From Ktedonosporobacter rubrisoli (GTDB lineage Bacteria; Chloroflexota; Ktedonobacteria; Ktedonobacterales; Ktedonobacteraceae): a stretch of DNA of 64,000 nucleotides. Each line of letters opens with the position of its first letter. Positions within the stretch are counted from its first letter, which is position 1. A model generated the notes under the pieces. The model saw nothing but the letters and a program-made list of their open reading frames with translations. It had not been told where the DNA came from and made no database searches. Where the stretch lies: NCBI RefSeq assembly GCF_004208415.1, contig NZ_CP035758.1, positions 10,230,001-10,294,000 of the forward strand, read 5' to 3'. Shown piece by piece: positions 45,895-55,058 of this stretch. The position numbers were made by a program, and so were the translations under genes.

Positions 45895-48800
45895 CTAGCG
45901 CAAGGGAACGTTACTGCGCACAATTTTGCCATTCTGCTGAGTAATATAATGAACTTTTTGCTTGTTCTCAATCAGGACCAGATCACGAGTTTCCTGCAGG
46001 AGCAGCGTACTCTTGAATATTTTGAGGTCCTCCAGGAGCGGTACATATTCCTGAGCGCCTGGTTGGAGTCCTGTTGCCAACCTCATCAGGAGTTCAAAGA
46101 GATCCAGCGTGATCTCCATGCGTGGCGTTCTGCTCTCATGCTCAAGGATGAGGATCTCTGGAATTGCTTCGATCACCTCGCTGTGTTGTGGATGGTCAAC
46201 GCTAAGCCGAAAATCGGCAAGGGGAAATTGCTTGAGCACTATGAGTTGATGTTCTTCCGAGGCCTCAACGGTTATGCTCAGTTGTCCTTGTGTGGCAATA
46301 CCCGCGACGCCCGAACTGGAGCGCAAGAGCCCGAAAGCCAGTTGCGCTTTGAGCGCTTCCAGGTCTGCCTGACCTTTGAGCGCAGCAAAAAATGTCCCTG
46401 CGTGCTTATAGGGAAGAAGCTGTTCCCAGCGAAGGTGGGGTAATCCAAGGCTGTGTGCAATCTCATTTGGTGCTTCGAAGTAGAGGCGCCGTTTGAAGGC
46501 CGCGATCCACTCTTGTTCATTAGAGAAGCGCCGGCGCGCCAGATCTGTCTTGTCACGGAAAAGTTGCGCTCGCCTGGCCTTGTGTTCTTCTTCCTGGTGA
46601 AAATGGAGAAAACGGTCAAGACGAGGATTGGAGAATTGGCCAGGATCAAGGGTAAGGAAGTCGTTAAATATCGCATCGAGCCGCTTGCTTTCCTGGGGCG
46701 CAAAGACAAGTTGCCAGTAGTCGTAGCGGGTCAGATTTGAAAGATTGCTTCCACCCTGATATATTTGATGGACATCGCTGCAGCCAAGGTCGCCGGTCGC
46801 GATGTAGGCGATTGCCGAGCGCAAATCGCGCATAGTAATGTGCTGCTGCCGTCGTAGGTGGGTGAGCAGAAAGAGCTGCTCCAAGCGATGGGTAGTGTTA
46901 GCCTTATTAAGCTTCTGGATGTTTTTCCGAATGGGACAGATAGCTTTCGCGCTGCATCCCTGGCAGATTTGCCAATTGTCGATATCAAGTAGCGACAGCA
47001 GGATCTCCTGGAAGATGGAAAGGCCGTCGCTCTCAGGTAATGCGACAAAGGCACGCTTCTTGAGGTCAATAAGCCAGGCCGGACGATCTTTTAGCTCCGG
47101 GCCCTTTACACTGAGCTGACGCGATAACCAGCCGAAACGTTGGCGGTAGCGCGAGAAGAAGTCGAGTAGGCGGCCATCATTAATAGCTACCAGAACGGTC
47201 AAAGGGATCGTGGCTTGCTCTTCTCCTTCTAAACCTGCCAGCTTTTGGCTGAGTTGTTCGTCTGCACTCTGCCCCCGATTGGCTTCAGAGGCGTCGTAAC
47301 AGCTACGATAGACATGGCCCTGGTAGTGCCATTCCCAGCCGCTTTTATCGGATTTTACTTCTTTGCCACCTGACTGGCTTATGTGTTGTCGAACACGTTC
47401 AAGAAAGGCTGTCTTGCCATCGCCTGGATTGCCAGAGAGAAAGATAACTCTGGGTTTGACTTTGAAGAGCAGCGGTAAGAGCTCGCTATCTAGTCCGGTA
47501 TCGACATAGGTGTCGCGTACGAAGTCGTTGTCTAAGCCGCGATTATTTTCGTTGCCGAGCAGACTATTGCGGTAGAGGCTGCGTAACTTATTGACCCAGG
47601 GATTAACGAGCAGGGAAGAGGCCTGTGTTTGTTCGGGCGGCACAGTCACAATCTCAGGGGCTAACAGAATAGTTTGCAGGTGCTCGCGGAGCTCTTTCGT
47701 GCTAGTGAAGCGCTCCTCAGGGTTATTGGCAAGGGCTTTGAGCAGCGTTTCGGCCAGCCTGAGCCTTATAGGATTGGTGACGTCGGTGGGAATGCCCAGG
47801 CTGCGCTCATAGCCGTGGCTTGTTTCCTTAAACGGGAGCTGTCCGGTAAGTGTTTTGAATAGAACAACCGCTGTCGCATAGCGGTCACTACTAGCTGGCG
47901 GCCTGGAGGAGGTAAAGGCTTCCGGGGGAAGATAGTGCAGGGTACCAGCCAGGGATTTTTCTACATTGGTAGGGATAGCGAAGCCGAAATCAATCAAGAC
48001 CGGGCGCTGATCATCCTCGTGCAGAATAATGTTGGAAGGCTTAATATCGCGATGGAGAATATTGTGTTTCTCAAGCTCTTCGACGGCGCTCATTAAGCCC
48101 AGGGCAAAGTTCCACCACTTATCGATACTCCAGGGCAGCTCTTGCTCAACTTCCTGCAAAGTTGGCCCGGGAATACGGCTCATTTTGATGTGCACATCAT
48201 TAGTCAAGGGAGAAATTTCATATATGCGTGGCAGGTTGGGATGCTGTAATTTGCAGAGGGCTTTAAACTCGTTCTTGGCCTGCTCAGCTGCGGCCGACGA
48301 GGGATTAAGAAATTGCTTGAGTGCGAACCATTCATCACTGATCTCATCGAATGCCAGGTAGGTGCGCGCCGTGCTGCCCTGGCCAAGGATGCTGTGCACA
48401 ATATAGCGATTGTCGAGGCGTTTCTTTTCCTGAATGCTGGCCTCGATCTTGAGGCGTTTGCTAAGATCTCTGAGCGTCTGGGCTACCTCCGAAGCTCGTG
48501 GCCGTTCCTCGTATTGCTCGGTACCACAAATCGCTTGCAAACACTCAGTCAATTCCTGAATAATCTCGGGAGGAAGCGTTGACCAGTGCGCTTGGAGATC
48601 TTGGATCTGGGCGGGCTTATCGGGCTCTGTTCGTAGCTCTTCCATGGAAACCTGTGACCAGCGTTCCAGGAAGATAAGTCCCAGGCTAAAGACATCCGAG
48701 GTTGGCTGGGCGAACTCGTAGCCATAGGCAATTTCTGGCGCTGCGTAGGGATCATCGATGGTCAATGCATCGAGTGAGGAAGCAATGGAATGGCCATGGG

Positions 48801-49839
48801 TATTGATTCTGGCGGCATAAAAGTTGGTGAAGGCTACACGAGTTTTGTTGTGTTCGGTGACAAGGTGGAGTGCTTCGGGTGAGATGGCGCGATGGATGAT
48901 ATCATGCTGATGAATAGTCGCCAGGCCCTTAAAGGCCTCAGTAGCTATTTGCAGGTCTTTAATCAACTCATCGCGCGTGCGCGGCATCACAAAGGCGCTA
49001 ATGGCCTTCCCTGGTAACGGTTTGATGGGTAGGATCAAGAAATCTTCCGACCAGAGAAAATGATCGTTCATATCGGGGACCAGACCAGTGGAGTGAAGCG
49101 CGTTCAAGGCTTTGTACTCACGTAGGTAAAATTGACGCAGTTCTTCGCGATGTAAAGAATTCTGGCCCAGGTCATAAACTAGCAGATGACGCGGCTCCTG
49201 CGTCTCTATAAAGGTTGCGCGCCACAAGCGAACTCCCGGGCGCAGTTGAATGGCTTCCTCGATCTGGTAAGACTCATTTACTTGCTGAGGAATGTCTGGC
49301 CGATTGGATAAGTCGTACAGATTCTTCTGAATCAGGTGGCGGTTTTGTCTGACAAGCGCGCTGCCGCCCTGCTGATCCAACTTTTGCAAGCTCTCGCAAA
49401 GCTGGGGAAGGAGAAAGATGTTTTCTCTGGCCAGGCGATCCTTGATAGGTGGCATCTGCGTCAGCGCAGAGAAGACCACTCCCCCACGCACGTAGTGCTC
49501 TTCTACCTTGCTCAGATCAATGATATGCGAGCGCAGATGTCCGGCCATGATCTTCGCCACAATATCTACTTTACGTAAAGGGCTGCGTTCAGCCGAACCA
49601 TCATGACGCACCCATTGCATTTCATCTCCCCGGATGCGGCCGCGCCAGGATTTTTCGTCGAGTAGAAAGATCCAATGATTTCCTATTACAATGAAGTCGA
49701 TCTCGAATGTACGACCGTTATTAGTAGCCAGAGTTTTATTGCAAATAACAACCCACTGGTTGGGAAGTTTTTCCAACTCTTGAGCTACCTGCTTCTCTCC
49801 AGATGTAGCGAAATCACCCGCTGAAAAAATTTTAGCCAT
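45895..49839 (-). CDS. MAD6-like NERD-pseudokinase-kinase-P-loop fusion protein
   Basis: 1,314 aa from the ATG at 49839 (AAGGAG five bases upstream; a GTG two codons earlier is less likely). Parts: a NERD nuclease-related domain (about 10-150, TFEIDFIVIGNHWIFLLDEKSW); a kinase-like domain (about 190-460) with HRD changed to HRA and DFG to TNF, so a pseudokinase; a complete Ser/Thr kinase (about 470-740; LGQGSTARTYLAF, FALKQF, HRDIKPSNIIL, IDFGFA, GTLHYLPPEAF); and a P-loop ATPase (LSGNPGDGKTAFLERV near 803) with a CxxC...C cluster (ICQGCSAKAICPIRKN near 960), like DptF. The first gene of a three-gene operon. The architecture matches MAD6 and recalls PglW of BREX type 2. Confidence 0.75.
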   Translation of the reverse strand: MAKIFSAGDFATSGEKQVAQELEKLPNQWVVICNKTLATNNGRTFEIDFIVIGNHWIFLLDEKSWRGRIRGDEMQWVRHDGSAERSPLRKVDIVAKIMAGHLRSHIIDLSKVEEHYVRGGVVFSALTQMPPIKDRLARENIFLLPQLCESLQKLDQQGGSALVRQNRHLIQKNLYDLSNRPDIPQQVNESYQIEEAIQLRPGVRLWRATFIETQEPRHLLVYDLGQNSLHREELRQFYLREYKALNALHSTGLVPDMNDHFLWSEDFLILPIKPLPGKAISAFVMPRTRDELIKDLQIATEAFKGLATIHQHDIIHRAISPEALHLVTEHNKTRVAFTNFYAARINTHGHSIASSLDALTIDDPYAAPEIAYGYEFAQPTSDVFSLGLIFLERWSQVSMEELRTEPDKPAQIQDLQAHWSTLPPEIIQELTECLQAICGTEQYEERPRASEVAQTLRDLSKRLKIEASIQEKKRLDNRYIVHSILGQGSTARTYLAFDEISDEWFALKQFLNPSSAAAEQAKNEFKALCKLQHPNLPRIYEISPLTNDVHIKMSRIPGPTLQEVEQELPWSIDKWWNFALGLMSAVEELEKHNILHRDIKPSNIILHEDDQRPVLIDFGFAIPTNVEKSLAGTLHYLPPEAFTSSRPPASSDRYATAVVLFKTLTGQLPFKETSHGYERSLGIPTDVTNPIRLRLAETLLKALANNPEERFTSTKELREHLQTILLAPEIVTVPPEQTQASSLLVNPWVNKLRSLYRNSLLGNENNRGLDNDFVRDTYVDTGLDSELLPLLFKVKPRVIFLSGNPGDGKTAFLERVRQHISQSGGKEVKSDKSGWEWHYQGHVYRSCYDASEANRGQSADEQLSQKLAGLEGEEQATIPLTVLVAINDGRLLDFFSRYRQRFGWLSRQLSVKGPELKDRPAWLIDLKKRAFVALPESDGLSIFQEILLSLLDIDNWQICQGCSAKAICPIRKNIQKLNKANTTHRLEQLFLLTHLRRQQHITMRDLRSAIAYIATGDLGCSDVHQIYQGGSNLSNLTRYDYWQLVFAPQESKRLDAIFNDFLTLDPGQFSNPRLDRFLHFHQEEEHKARRAQLFRDKTDLARRRFSNEQEWIAAFKRRLYFEAPNEIAHSLGLPHLRWEQLLPYKHAGTFFAALKGQADLEALKAQLAFGLLRSSSGVAGIATQGQLSITVEASEEHQLIVLKQFPLADFRLSVDHPQHSEVIEAIPEILILEHESRTPRMEITLDLFELLMRLATGLQPGAQEYVPLLEDLKIFKSTLLLQETRDLVLIENKQKVHYITQQNGKIVRSNVPLR

Positions 49840-50731
49840 GAACACTCCTTACCAAATCAAATAACATGGCCTATAGTGATGTTTGTTGTGGCCTGGCAAG
49901 CGGATTGTACGAGAATTTGCTTTCGCTTGCTGAGACCTGGCAACCCTGGAAAGATGACCAAAGAGTTCACTGCCGGAGTAGAATGTTAAGGGATGGGTGT
50001 ATATTGCCTGTCCTTTAGAAGTTCCGTATATGCTTGTCTAAACACTACCACTCTTTGATCGTCCCAGATGTATTGCATTAAATTTTTGCGCCTAGCAAAA
50101 TAAGATCAGTATTAAGCGCATGATTGCTGCTATATTTGTTTGGAAAATAAGTCTTTGGAATTATTCCTTTCAAATACTATTGACACTGCTGCATTATTAT
50201 AACGTAGACAGAGACGAAGTAACAAGTACTATCGGCAATATAGTTGGAATATGTGGAATGGGCATCGCTGGTAACTTTGCCTAGAAAGGCTATAGAACTG
50301 TAGGTAAGAATACCATATGCAATAGAATTGCTGGAATCCTGCCGTCATCCCGCTTTATACTCGAATTGTCCATATTTCAGCGATATGATATGTTTGCATG
50401 ATAAGTAGGTAAAGCTTAGTAAAGATACCTGTGAAGCTGCAGGGAGTCGATATAATAGAGAGATTGTCTGGAATAAAAAGCTACGTTCAGAGAATGTGCC
50501 TTTATAGAATACAGAGCAAGCCTTTGCTGCCTGTACAAGATGTATCGATGGATTAAAATATATCAAGCGCATGGTTAATCCGAGCATGATTTGTGTATAA
50601 TCTCTCACAAGAAAAAAGTTTAGCGCTAGATGATAGTAGCTCTTTAACTTGCTTAATGAGAAGATTGCTTGCCGCTAAGGCAGCATGTTGTAAAACATGC
50701 TTTCAATTTTTGAAAAGTGAGGTTTTCCCTT
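49840..50731. other. AT-rich region upstream of the defence-like operon and hydrolase
   Basis: About 890 bases, markedly AT-rich, no supported gene. It contains the promoters of the minus-strand operon and of the plus-strand hydrolase, with the hairpins at 50667-50700 in the hydrolase leader. Confidence 0.6.
50667..50711 (+). promoter_or_regulatory. Attenuator-like leader before the alpha/beta hydrolase
   Basis: GCATGTT-GTAA-AACATGC (50683-50700) followed by TTTCAATTTTT has the form of an intrinsic terminator, yet lies only 31 bases before the hydrolase ATG. A second hairpin, GCTTGCC/GGCAGC (50667-50684), shares two bases with it, so the two could compete. Confidence 0.4.
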
Positions 50732-51643
50732 ATGCAGCTTGATAAGACGCGAATTGGACCAGAATTGCACCTGGATAATGGCTACAGTGTGCGTGAGACA
50801 TTGTTGCGTATTGAGCCTCGGGTCGATCTCTATATTCGGGAGAAGTGGATTCCAGGGAAGGAGCAGAAACTTCCGGTGGTACTTCTCCATGGTGCCGCGA
50901 TGGACAGTGCGGGTTTCGATGTGCCCTTGCAGGATGTTTCGCTTGTAGATGCCCTCGCCAGGAATGGATCTCGCACATTTGCCTTCGATTTTCGGGGTCA
51001 TGGTCGCTCCAGTCGTGTAGAGAATGGGCAGGCAGTCACCGTCGAAACATCGGTAGTTGATACGCTTGAAGTGCTTGATTATGTGCGTGAGGTTACTGGA
51101 GCTAACTGCGTTGTTCTTGTTGGTGAAAGCTTTGGTACGATGGTTGCTCCTGCCGTTGCCGAACAGCAACCAGAACGCGTTGCCGGATTGGTCCTGTTAG
51201 GCCTGATACATTCTTCTACGGCTATCCCACTTGATGAGCTGCTGGAAGAGGCGCGCCAGGCTCCCAGTGGCTACGCTTTTACGACCGAGGAAGAGTGGCC
51301 GGAGCTATTTATTCCTTCAGCTTCTCCCGAAGTAACAGCCTGGCATCAGGCTCATTTTGGGACAGCCTATGCCTATCCTGTTGGGCCCTATTTAGCGGCA
51401 GATAAGCTACCACACACTAAGGCCCCGGAGCGTATCAACTGTCCGATTCTTGTCGTGACTGGTGACCTTGATCCATTTGCGAGCGAGGCCGATACTGCAG
51501 GCTTTCTGGCCTCCGTTGGCACAACACAGACCCGACATATACGACAAACAGGAGTGGGACATCTGCCCTACGTCGAAAAGCTGGCAACAGACGTCCAGAA
51601 CGCTGTTTGCGAGCTGGTCAACGCATGTAGCGCCGAAAAATAG
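50732..51643 (+). CDS. Alpha/beta hydrolase
   Basis: 303 aa from the ATG at 50732 with GTGAGG nine bases upstream; a GTG at 50717 is also in frame. The fold's signs are clear: oxyanion motif VVLLHGAAMDS, FDFRGHGRSSR, nucleophile elbow VGESFGTMVAP (Ser near residue 134), Asp in VTGDLDPFAS, and His in GVGHLPYVEK. No signal peptide, so cytoplasmic. Substrate unknown. It is the only plus-strand gene in the defence-like region and may be unrelated to it. Confidence 0.88.
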   Translation: MQLDKTRIGPELHLDNGYSVRETLLRIEPRVDLYIREKWIPGKEQKLPVVLLHGAAMDSAGFDVPLQDVSLVDALARNGSRTFAFDFRGHGRSSRVENGQAVTVETSVVDTLEVLDYVREVTGANCVVLVGESFGTMVAPAVAEQQPERVAGLVLLGLIHSSTAIPLDELLEEARQAPSGYAFTTEEEWPELFIPSASPEVTAWHQAHFGTAYAYPVGPYLAADKLPHTKAPERINCPILVVTGDLDPFASEADTAGFLASVGTTQTRHIRQTGVGHLPYVEKLATDVQNAVCELVNACSAEK

Positions 51644-51645
51644 TT

Positions 51646-51750
51646 AGCCCAGATCAGTATAAAATGGAGAGGCCTTCCAGCTTTGAACACATGACTTGAA
51701 AATTTGCTGCCCAAAGGCGAAGACCTCTCCAAGTTAGAATATCTCCTGTT
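51646..51750. repeat. Hairpin-forming dispersed repeat, copy 1
   Basis: Starts AGCCCAGATCAGTATAAA and shares roughly 80% of positions by eye over about 105 bases with 59626-59732. GGAGAGG (51666-51672) pairs with CCTCTCC (51724-51730), CTTC with GAAG, and CTTTG with CAAAG, giving a long imperfect hairpin. It lies directly after the hydrolase stop, between converging genes. Confidence 0.7.
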
Positions 51751-51752
51751 AT

Positions 51753-53432
51753 CTAGCCCTCTTCGCGATCGGGTTGAGGATCTTGCCAGGATTCAGGCAT
51801 CTGAATTTTTGCATCAAGGCTTGCATATTCTTTGAGCAAATAGAGTAGGTTGCTGCCGCTGAGTAGTTCTAATGGCTTGCCTTCAGCGAATTCAAAAGAG
51901 GCCTTGCCGTATCCACTAGTTGTCACAAGAATGCCTTTTGAAGCTCCCTCATTTTGTACGGTTCCATAGAGATCACGTACGGCACTTACGCCAACTGTAT
52001 GCTTATAGCGTTTAGCCTGGATGACAACCTTTCCGCCGAAAATAGGACGAGGATCGAATGCCACGCAATCCACTCCTCCATCGCGTGATGCTTGTGTTTG
52101 TCGTGCTTCCAGGCCCATCTTCTGAAACAAATTGGTGATCAGCGATTCAAATTCTGAAGGAGTAAGCTCCATTAAGTTGGGGCGCTGATCCAAGCCTGAG
52201 AGCACATCAATCTCCTCAATAAAGCGGGGATCAACCATATTAAAATCCATAACTGGTCTGACTGGAATGAGCTCAGCCGGACTTTTAGAAATAGATGCAT
52301 TGAGGGTAGCAAGGCATACCTGAGGGTCCACCTGACTCAAATTCAAGCCGGTAAAGACATCCCGGCTGGTACGAACAGTGATAAGACATGTGCGGATTGC
52401 GTGTCCAGTTCCCTTGTTTACGCTACTGGTATAGCCATTAAACGCCACTGTATCCAGCTGTTTCAGACGATCTGCTTTGAATAGCTCGTAAAGAGTGCGA
52501 AGCGTAATCTGAGCAATGGCAGAAACGTATAAGGCTTTTCGCTGTGCAAGCGGACGAGCTGTTGTTGTCACACTATCTTTTGATTTTACATATTTGTAGG
52601 AGGCTATTTCAGGAATGAGCTCAAACGGGGGGAGATCATATTCAACTACCAGCTGCCTTGATTCTGGAACATAAGCAAGCTTTGGGTGCTGCGGAAAGTT
52701 GTCGGGGTAGGAGCTTGAAGCAAGAACCATGCTGAAATAATCGACGATGCTCTCTGGAGAACCAGAGAGCAAGCTTTTCTGAAACTCATCTATCTCGGCG
52801 TGTTGTTGGGCAACTCTTCGTCGTTCCTCGATAATTTGTTGTTCATATTTTGCTTTCATCTGTACGAGGGCTTGCTGTCGCGCATTTTCACGTGCCATAT
52901 AGGCTGCCATTTGCGCCCTATACATATCCTGCGCCTGCACAACTTCCTGCGCATATTTTTCTTTTGCCCCTGGTAAAAATTTCTGAAGACTATTCTGCTC
53001 GGGCGGCCTATAGGGTTGTGGAGGAGCTACCGCGATAGCAAGAGGACCTGGATTAAAGGGTGGAAGGTTAGGAGCTTGTTTAAGCGTCTGTAAGTCTATA
53101 TAAGGATCGGTTGACAAGGCGCTCTTTAGAAGGTGTTCAAATAAGCTGACCTGCTGATCTAGTTGAGCATTCTGCCACTGGACTTGCGCTATTCTTGATT
53201 GGGCGTAAAGCTTTTCCTGTTCTTTCTGATTGGCAATTCGTGCTCGCTCATAGTCTTTTTGTGCTTTCTCAGCATCTTTTTTTGACTTCTCTTGCTTTTT
53301 TTCGAGGGAACGCAATTGAGTTATTTGTCTTCTTTGAACTTGTTCCAGGGAACGCAGTTGGGCTGCTTGTCTTCTTTGGGCTTCTCGTTGTGCTTGTACT
53401 AATGCCTGCAAGAGACCACTTCTTCGCGTCAT
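51753..53432 (-). CDS. Coiled-coil Mrr-type restriction endonuclease
   Basis: 559 aa from the ATG at 53432 (GAGAAGGAG upstream). Residues 1-100 are a Gln/Lys-rich coiled coil with an imperfect internal repeat (QAAQLRSLEQVQRRQ, QITQLRSLEKKQ); a Pro-rich linker and a second coiled coil (170-220) follow. The C-terminal 110 residues are the Mrr/restriction-endonuclease-like domain: FESLITNLFQKMGLEARQTQASRDGGVDCVAFD then KVVIQAKRYKHTVGV, giving the D...QxK active site. Mrr enzymes cleave modified (methylated) DNA as type IV restriction. Here the coiled-coil head probably oligomerises or recognises a partner. Confidence 0.85.
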   Translation of the reverse strand: MTRRSGLLQALVQAQREAQRRQAAQLRSLEQVQRRQITQLRSLEKKQEKSKKDAEKAQKDYERARIANQKEQEKLYAQSRIAQVQWQNAQLDQQVSLFEHLLKSALSTDPYIDLQTLKQAPNLPPFNPGPLAIAVAPPQPYRPPEQNSLQKFLPGAKEKYAQEVVQAQDMYRAQMAAYMARENARQQALVQMKAKYEQQIIEERRRVAQQHAEIDEFQKSLLSGSPESIVDYFSMVLASSSYPDNFPQHPKLAYVPESRQLVVEYDLPPFELIPEIASYKYVKSKDSVTTTARPLAQRKALYVSAIAQITLRTLYELFKADRLKQLDTVAFNGYTSSVNKGTGHAIRTCLITVRTSRDVFTGLNLSQVDPQVCLATLNASISKSPAELIPVRPVMDFNMVDPRFIEEIDVLSGLDQRPNLMELTPSEFESLITNLFQKMGLEARQTQASRDGGVDCVAFDPRPIFGGKVVIQAKRYKHTVGVSAVRDLYGTVQNEGASKGILVTTSGYGKASFEFAEGKPLELLSGSNLLYLLKEYASLDAKIQMPESWQDPQPDREEG

Positions 53433-53832
53433 TGCATCTTTCTCCTTCTCCACTACACAATGCTTGTTATTGTGTGATCCTCACTAATAGATTGGTAGAG
53501 CTTAATAGTAGCAGAGAATGAAGAGCGCTGCAAGATAGAAAGATTTCTAGTATTATTTGCTGTTTGGCTTGTATCTTCTCTTTACAATCTAGGATATGGG
53601 ATAGAACATGCACCTATCCTTATCTGTTTTCTTGCAGGCCATTCTTTTATATGTTCCTTACCCATGAATGGAACAGAGTTCAGTTTCTCCCTTCCCTTTT
53701 GATCGCTTCCTTAATACCATTTCCCGGCTCAATCGGGAACCCATCCTCATGACAGCGGGAAACAGCATTGGGTATGCTTGGGCATGGATGGAGAGGGAGG
53801 CGGCATTTCACAACGAAAGGAAACTGAAAAGA
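53433..53832. other. Gap between Mrr-like gene and cytochrome P450
   Basis: About 400 bases holding the divergent promoters of the Mrr-type gene and the P450. The P450 frame is open back to an ATG at 53668, but the 55 residues so added do not look like P450. Confidence 0.5.
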
Positions 53833-55047
53833 ATGGTGCATATCACTACTCATGATCTCGTTTCTCAGGAAACGAAGCGCAATCCCTGCGCGTTTTATGC
53901 TCAATTGCGCGAACAAGGACAGCTCTACCACTTTACCGATACGGATGGGGCATCGGCCTGGCTTGTGATAAACTATGACGATGCCATCGCCCTTCTGACT
54001 GACCCATGTGTGCAAAACCAACATGAGGTGTCTACGCACGATCAACAGGCATCCTCTCAGAAGGACGTATCCGGGAATATACAGAACGAGCCTACCCATG
54101 ATACCCCCAATTTTACCCGCCTGCGTCCGCTGGTTGCCAAAGCGTTCACGCCACGCATGATCGAGCAGTTGCGCCCACGTATTCAGCAGATCACTGATGA
54201 ACTACTGGATGCGGTGTTGGATCAGGGACACATGGATCTCATTGCGGATTTTGCCTATCCGTTGCCCATCACTGTCATTTCTGAATTGCTGGGCATTCCC
54301 GTCACGGATCGCACGTCTTTTCGCGCCTGGTCACAGGCCATTGTCAATACCCCCGAAGATGCACACCAACAGGCCGTCCAGGCTTCCGCACGCCGGGAGT
54401 TGACGCGCTATATAACGACGCTGCTTTCCGAAAAGCGTGCCCATCCAGGTAGTGACTTGATGAGCCGTCTCATCCAGGTCGAGGAAGGTGGAGTGCGCCT
54501 TGGAGAGCACGAGATCATTTTTATCGCCTTCGTCCTGCTGGTTGCCGGGCATGAAACGACTGTTAATTTGATCGGCAACGGAGTTCTGGCATTGTTCACG
54601 CATCCTGACCAGCTTCACCTTTTGCAGCGCGACCCCTCCTTGATTGCCTCCACCGTCGAGGAACTGTTGCGCTATTCGCCTCCGGTGAGCCTGGCTTTCC
54701 CTCGTGTCGCTGGAGAGGACATCTTTCTGCATGGCAATGTCATACGCAAAGGCGAGAAAGTGTATATCTCTTTGAGTGCGGCCAATCTCGATCCGCACCA
54801 GTTCCCTAGGCCAGATGTCCTGGATATTACGCGCCAGAAGAATCCGCACCTGGCCTTTGGCAAGGGCATCCATTTCTGTCTGGGTGCGCCGCTAGCCCGT
54901 CTGGAAGGACAGATTGCGCTTGAAACAGTGCTGCGGCGCCTGCCTCAGCTAAGCTTGGTCGATGATCCCGAGCGGCTGACCTGGAACCATAACCTCTTCT
55001 TGCGGGGAGTTACCAGCTTGCCGGTCACCTTTGCCAATAAACAGTGA
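53833..55047 (+). CDS. Cytochrome P450
   Basis: 404 aa from the ATG at 53833, the normal length for soluble bacterial P450s. Landmarks: I-helix LLVAGHETTVNLIGNG near residue 240 with the oxygen-activating Thr, ExxR in VEELLRYSPPVS near 276, and the haem-thiolate loop AFGKGIHFCLGAPLARLEG near 340. The sequence is closest in feel to CYP107/CYP105-type hydroxylases. The downstream MFS exporter starts within a few bases, so the pair may oxidise and export a small molecule. No ferredoxin or reductase gene is adjacent; electrons must come from elsewhere. Confidence 0.95.
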   Translation: MVHITTHDLVSQETKRNPCAFYAQLREQGQLYHFTDTDGASAWLVINYDDAIALLTDPCVQNQHEVSTHDQQASSQKDVSGNIQNEPTHDTPNFTRLRPLVAKAFTPRMIEQLRPRIQQITDELLDAVLDQGHMDLIADFAYPLPITVISELLGIPVTDRTSFRAWSQAIVNTPEDAHQQAVQASARRELTRYITTLLSEKRAHPGSDLMSRLIQVEEGGVRLGEHEIIFIAFVLLVAGHETTVNLIGNGVLALFTHPDQLHLLQRDPSLIASTVEELLRYSPPVSLAFPRVAGEDIFLHGNVIRKGEKVYISLSAANLDPHQFPRPDVLDITRQKNPHLAFGKGIHFCLGAPLARLEGQIALETVLRRLPQLSLVDDPERLTWNHNLFLRGVTSLPVTFANKQ

Positions 55048-55058
55048 AAGAGAGAGAC

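Noticed and set aside
39048-49839. A complete Dnd/Dpt phosphorothioation restriction system
   Set aside because: No dndB, C, D or E genes are present, and the fused NERD/kinase domains are not part of DptF.
50345-50608. 87-codon minus-strand frame in the AT-rich gap
   Set aside because: No ribosome site and no protein-like pattern; chance frame.
52800-53432. Repeated coding stretch of the Mrr-type gene considered as a tandem DNA repeat or CRISPR-like array
   Set aside because: The repeat follows the heptad pattern of a coiled coil and has no spacer structure.
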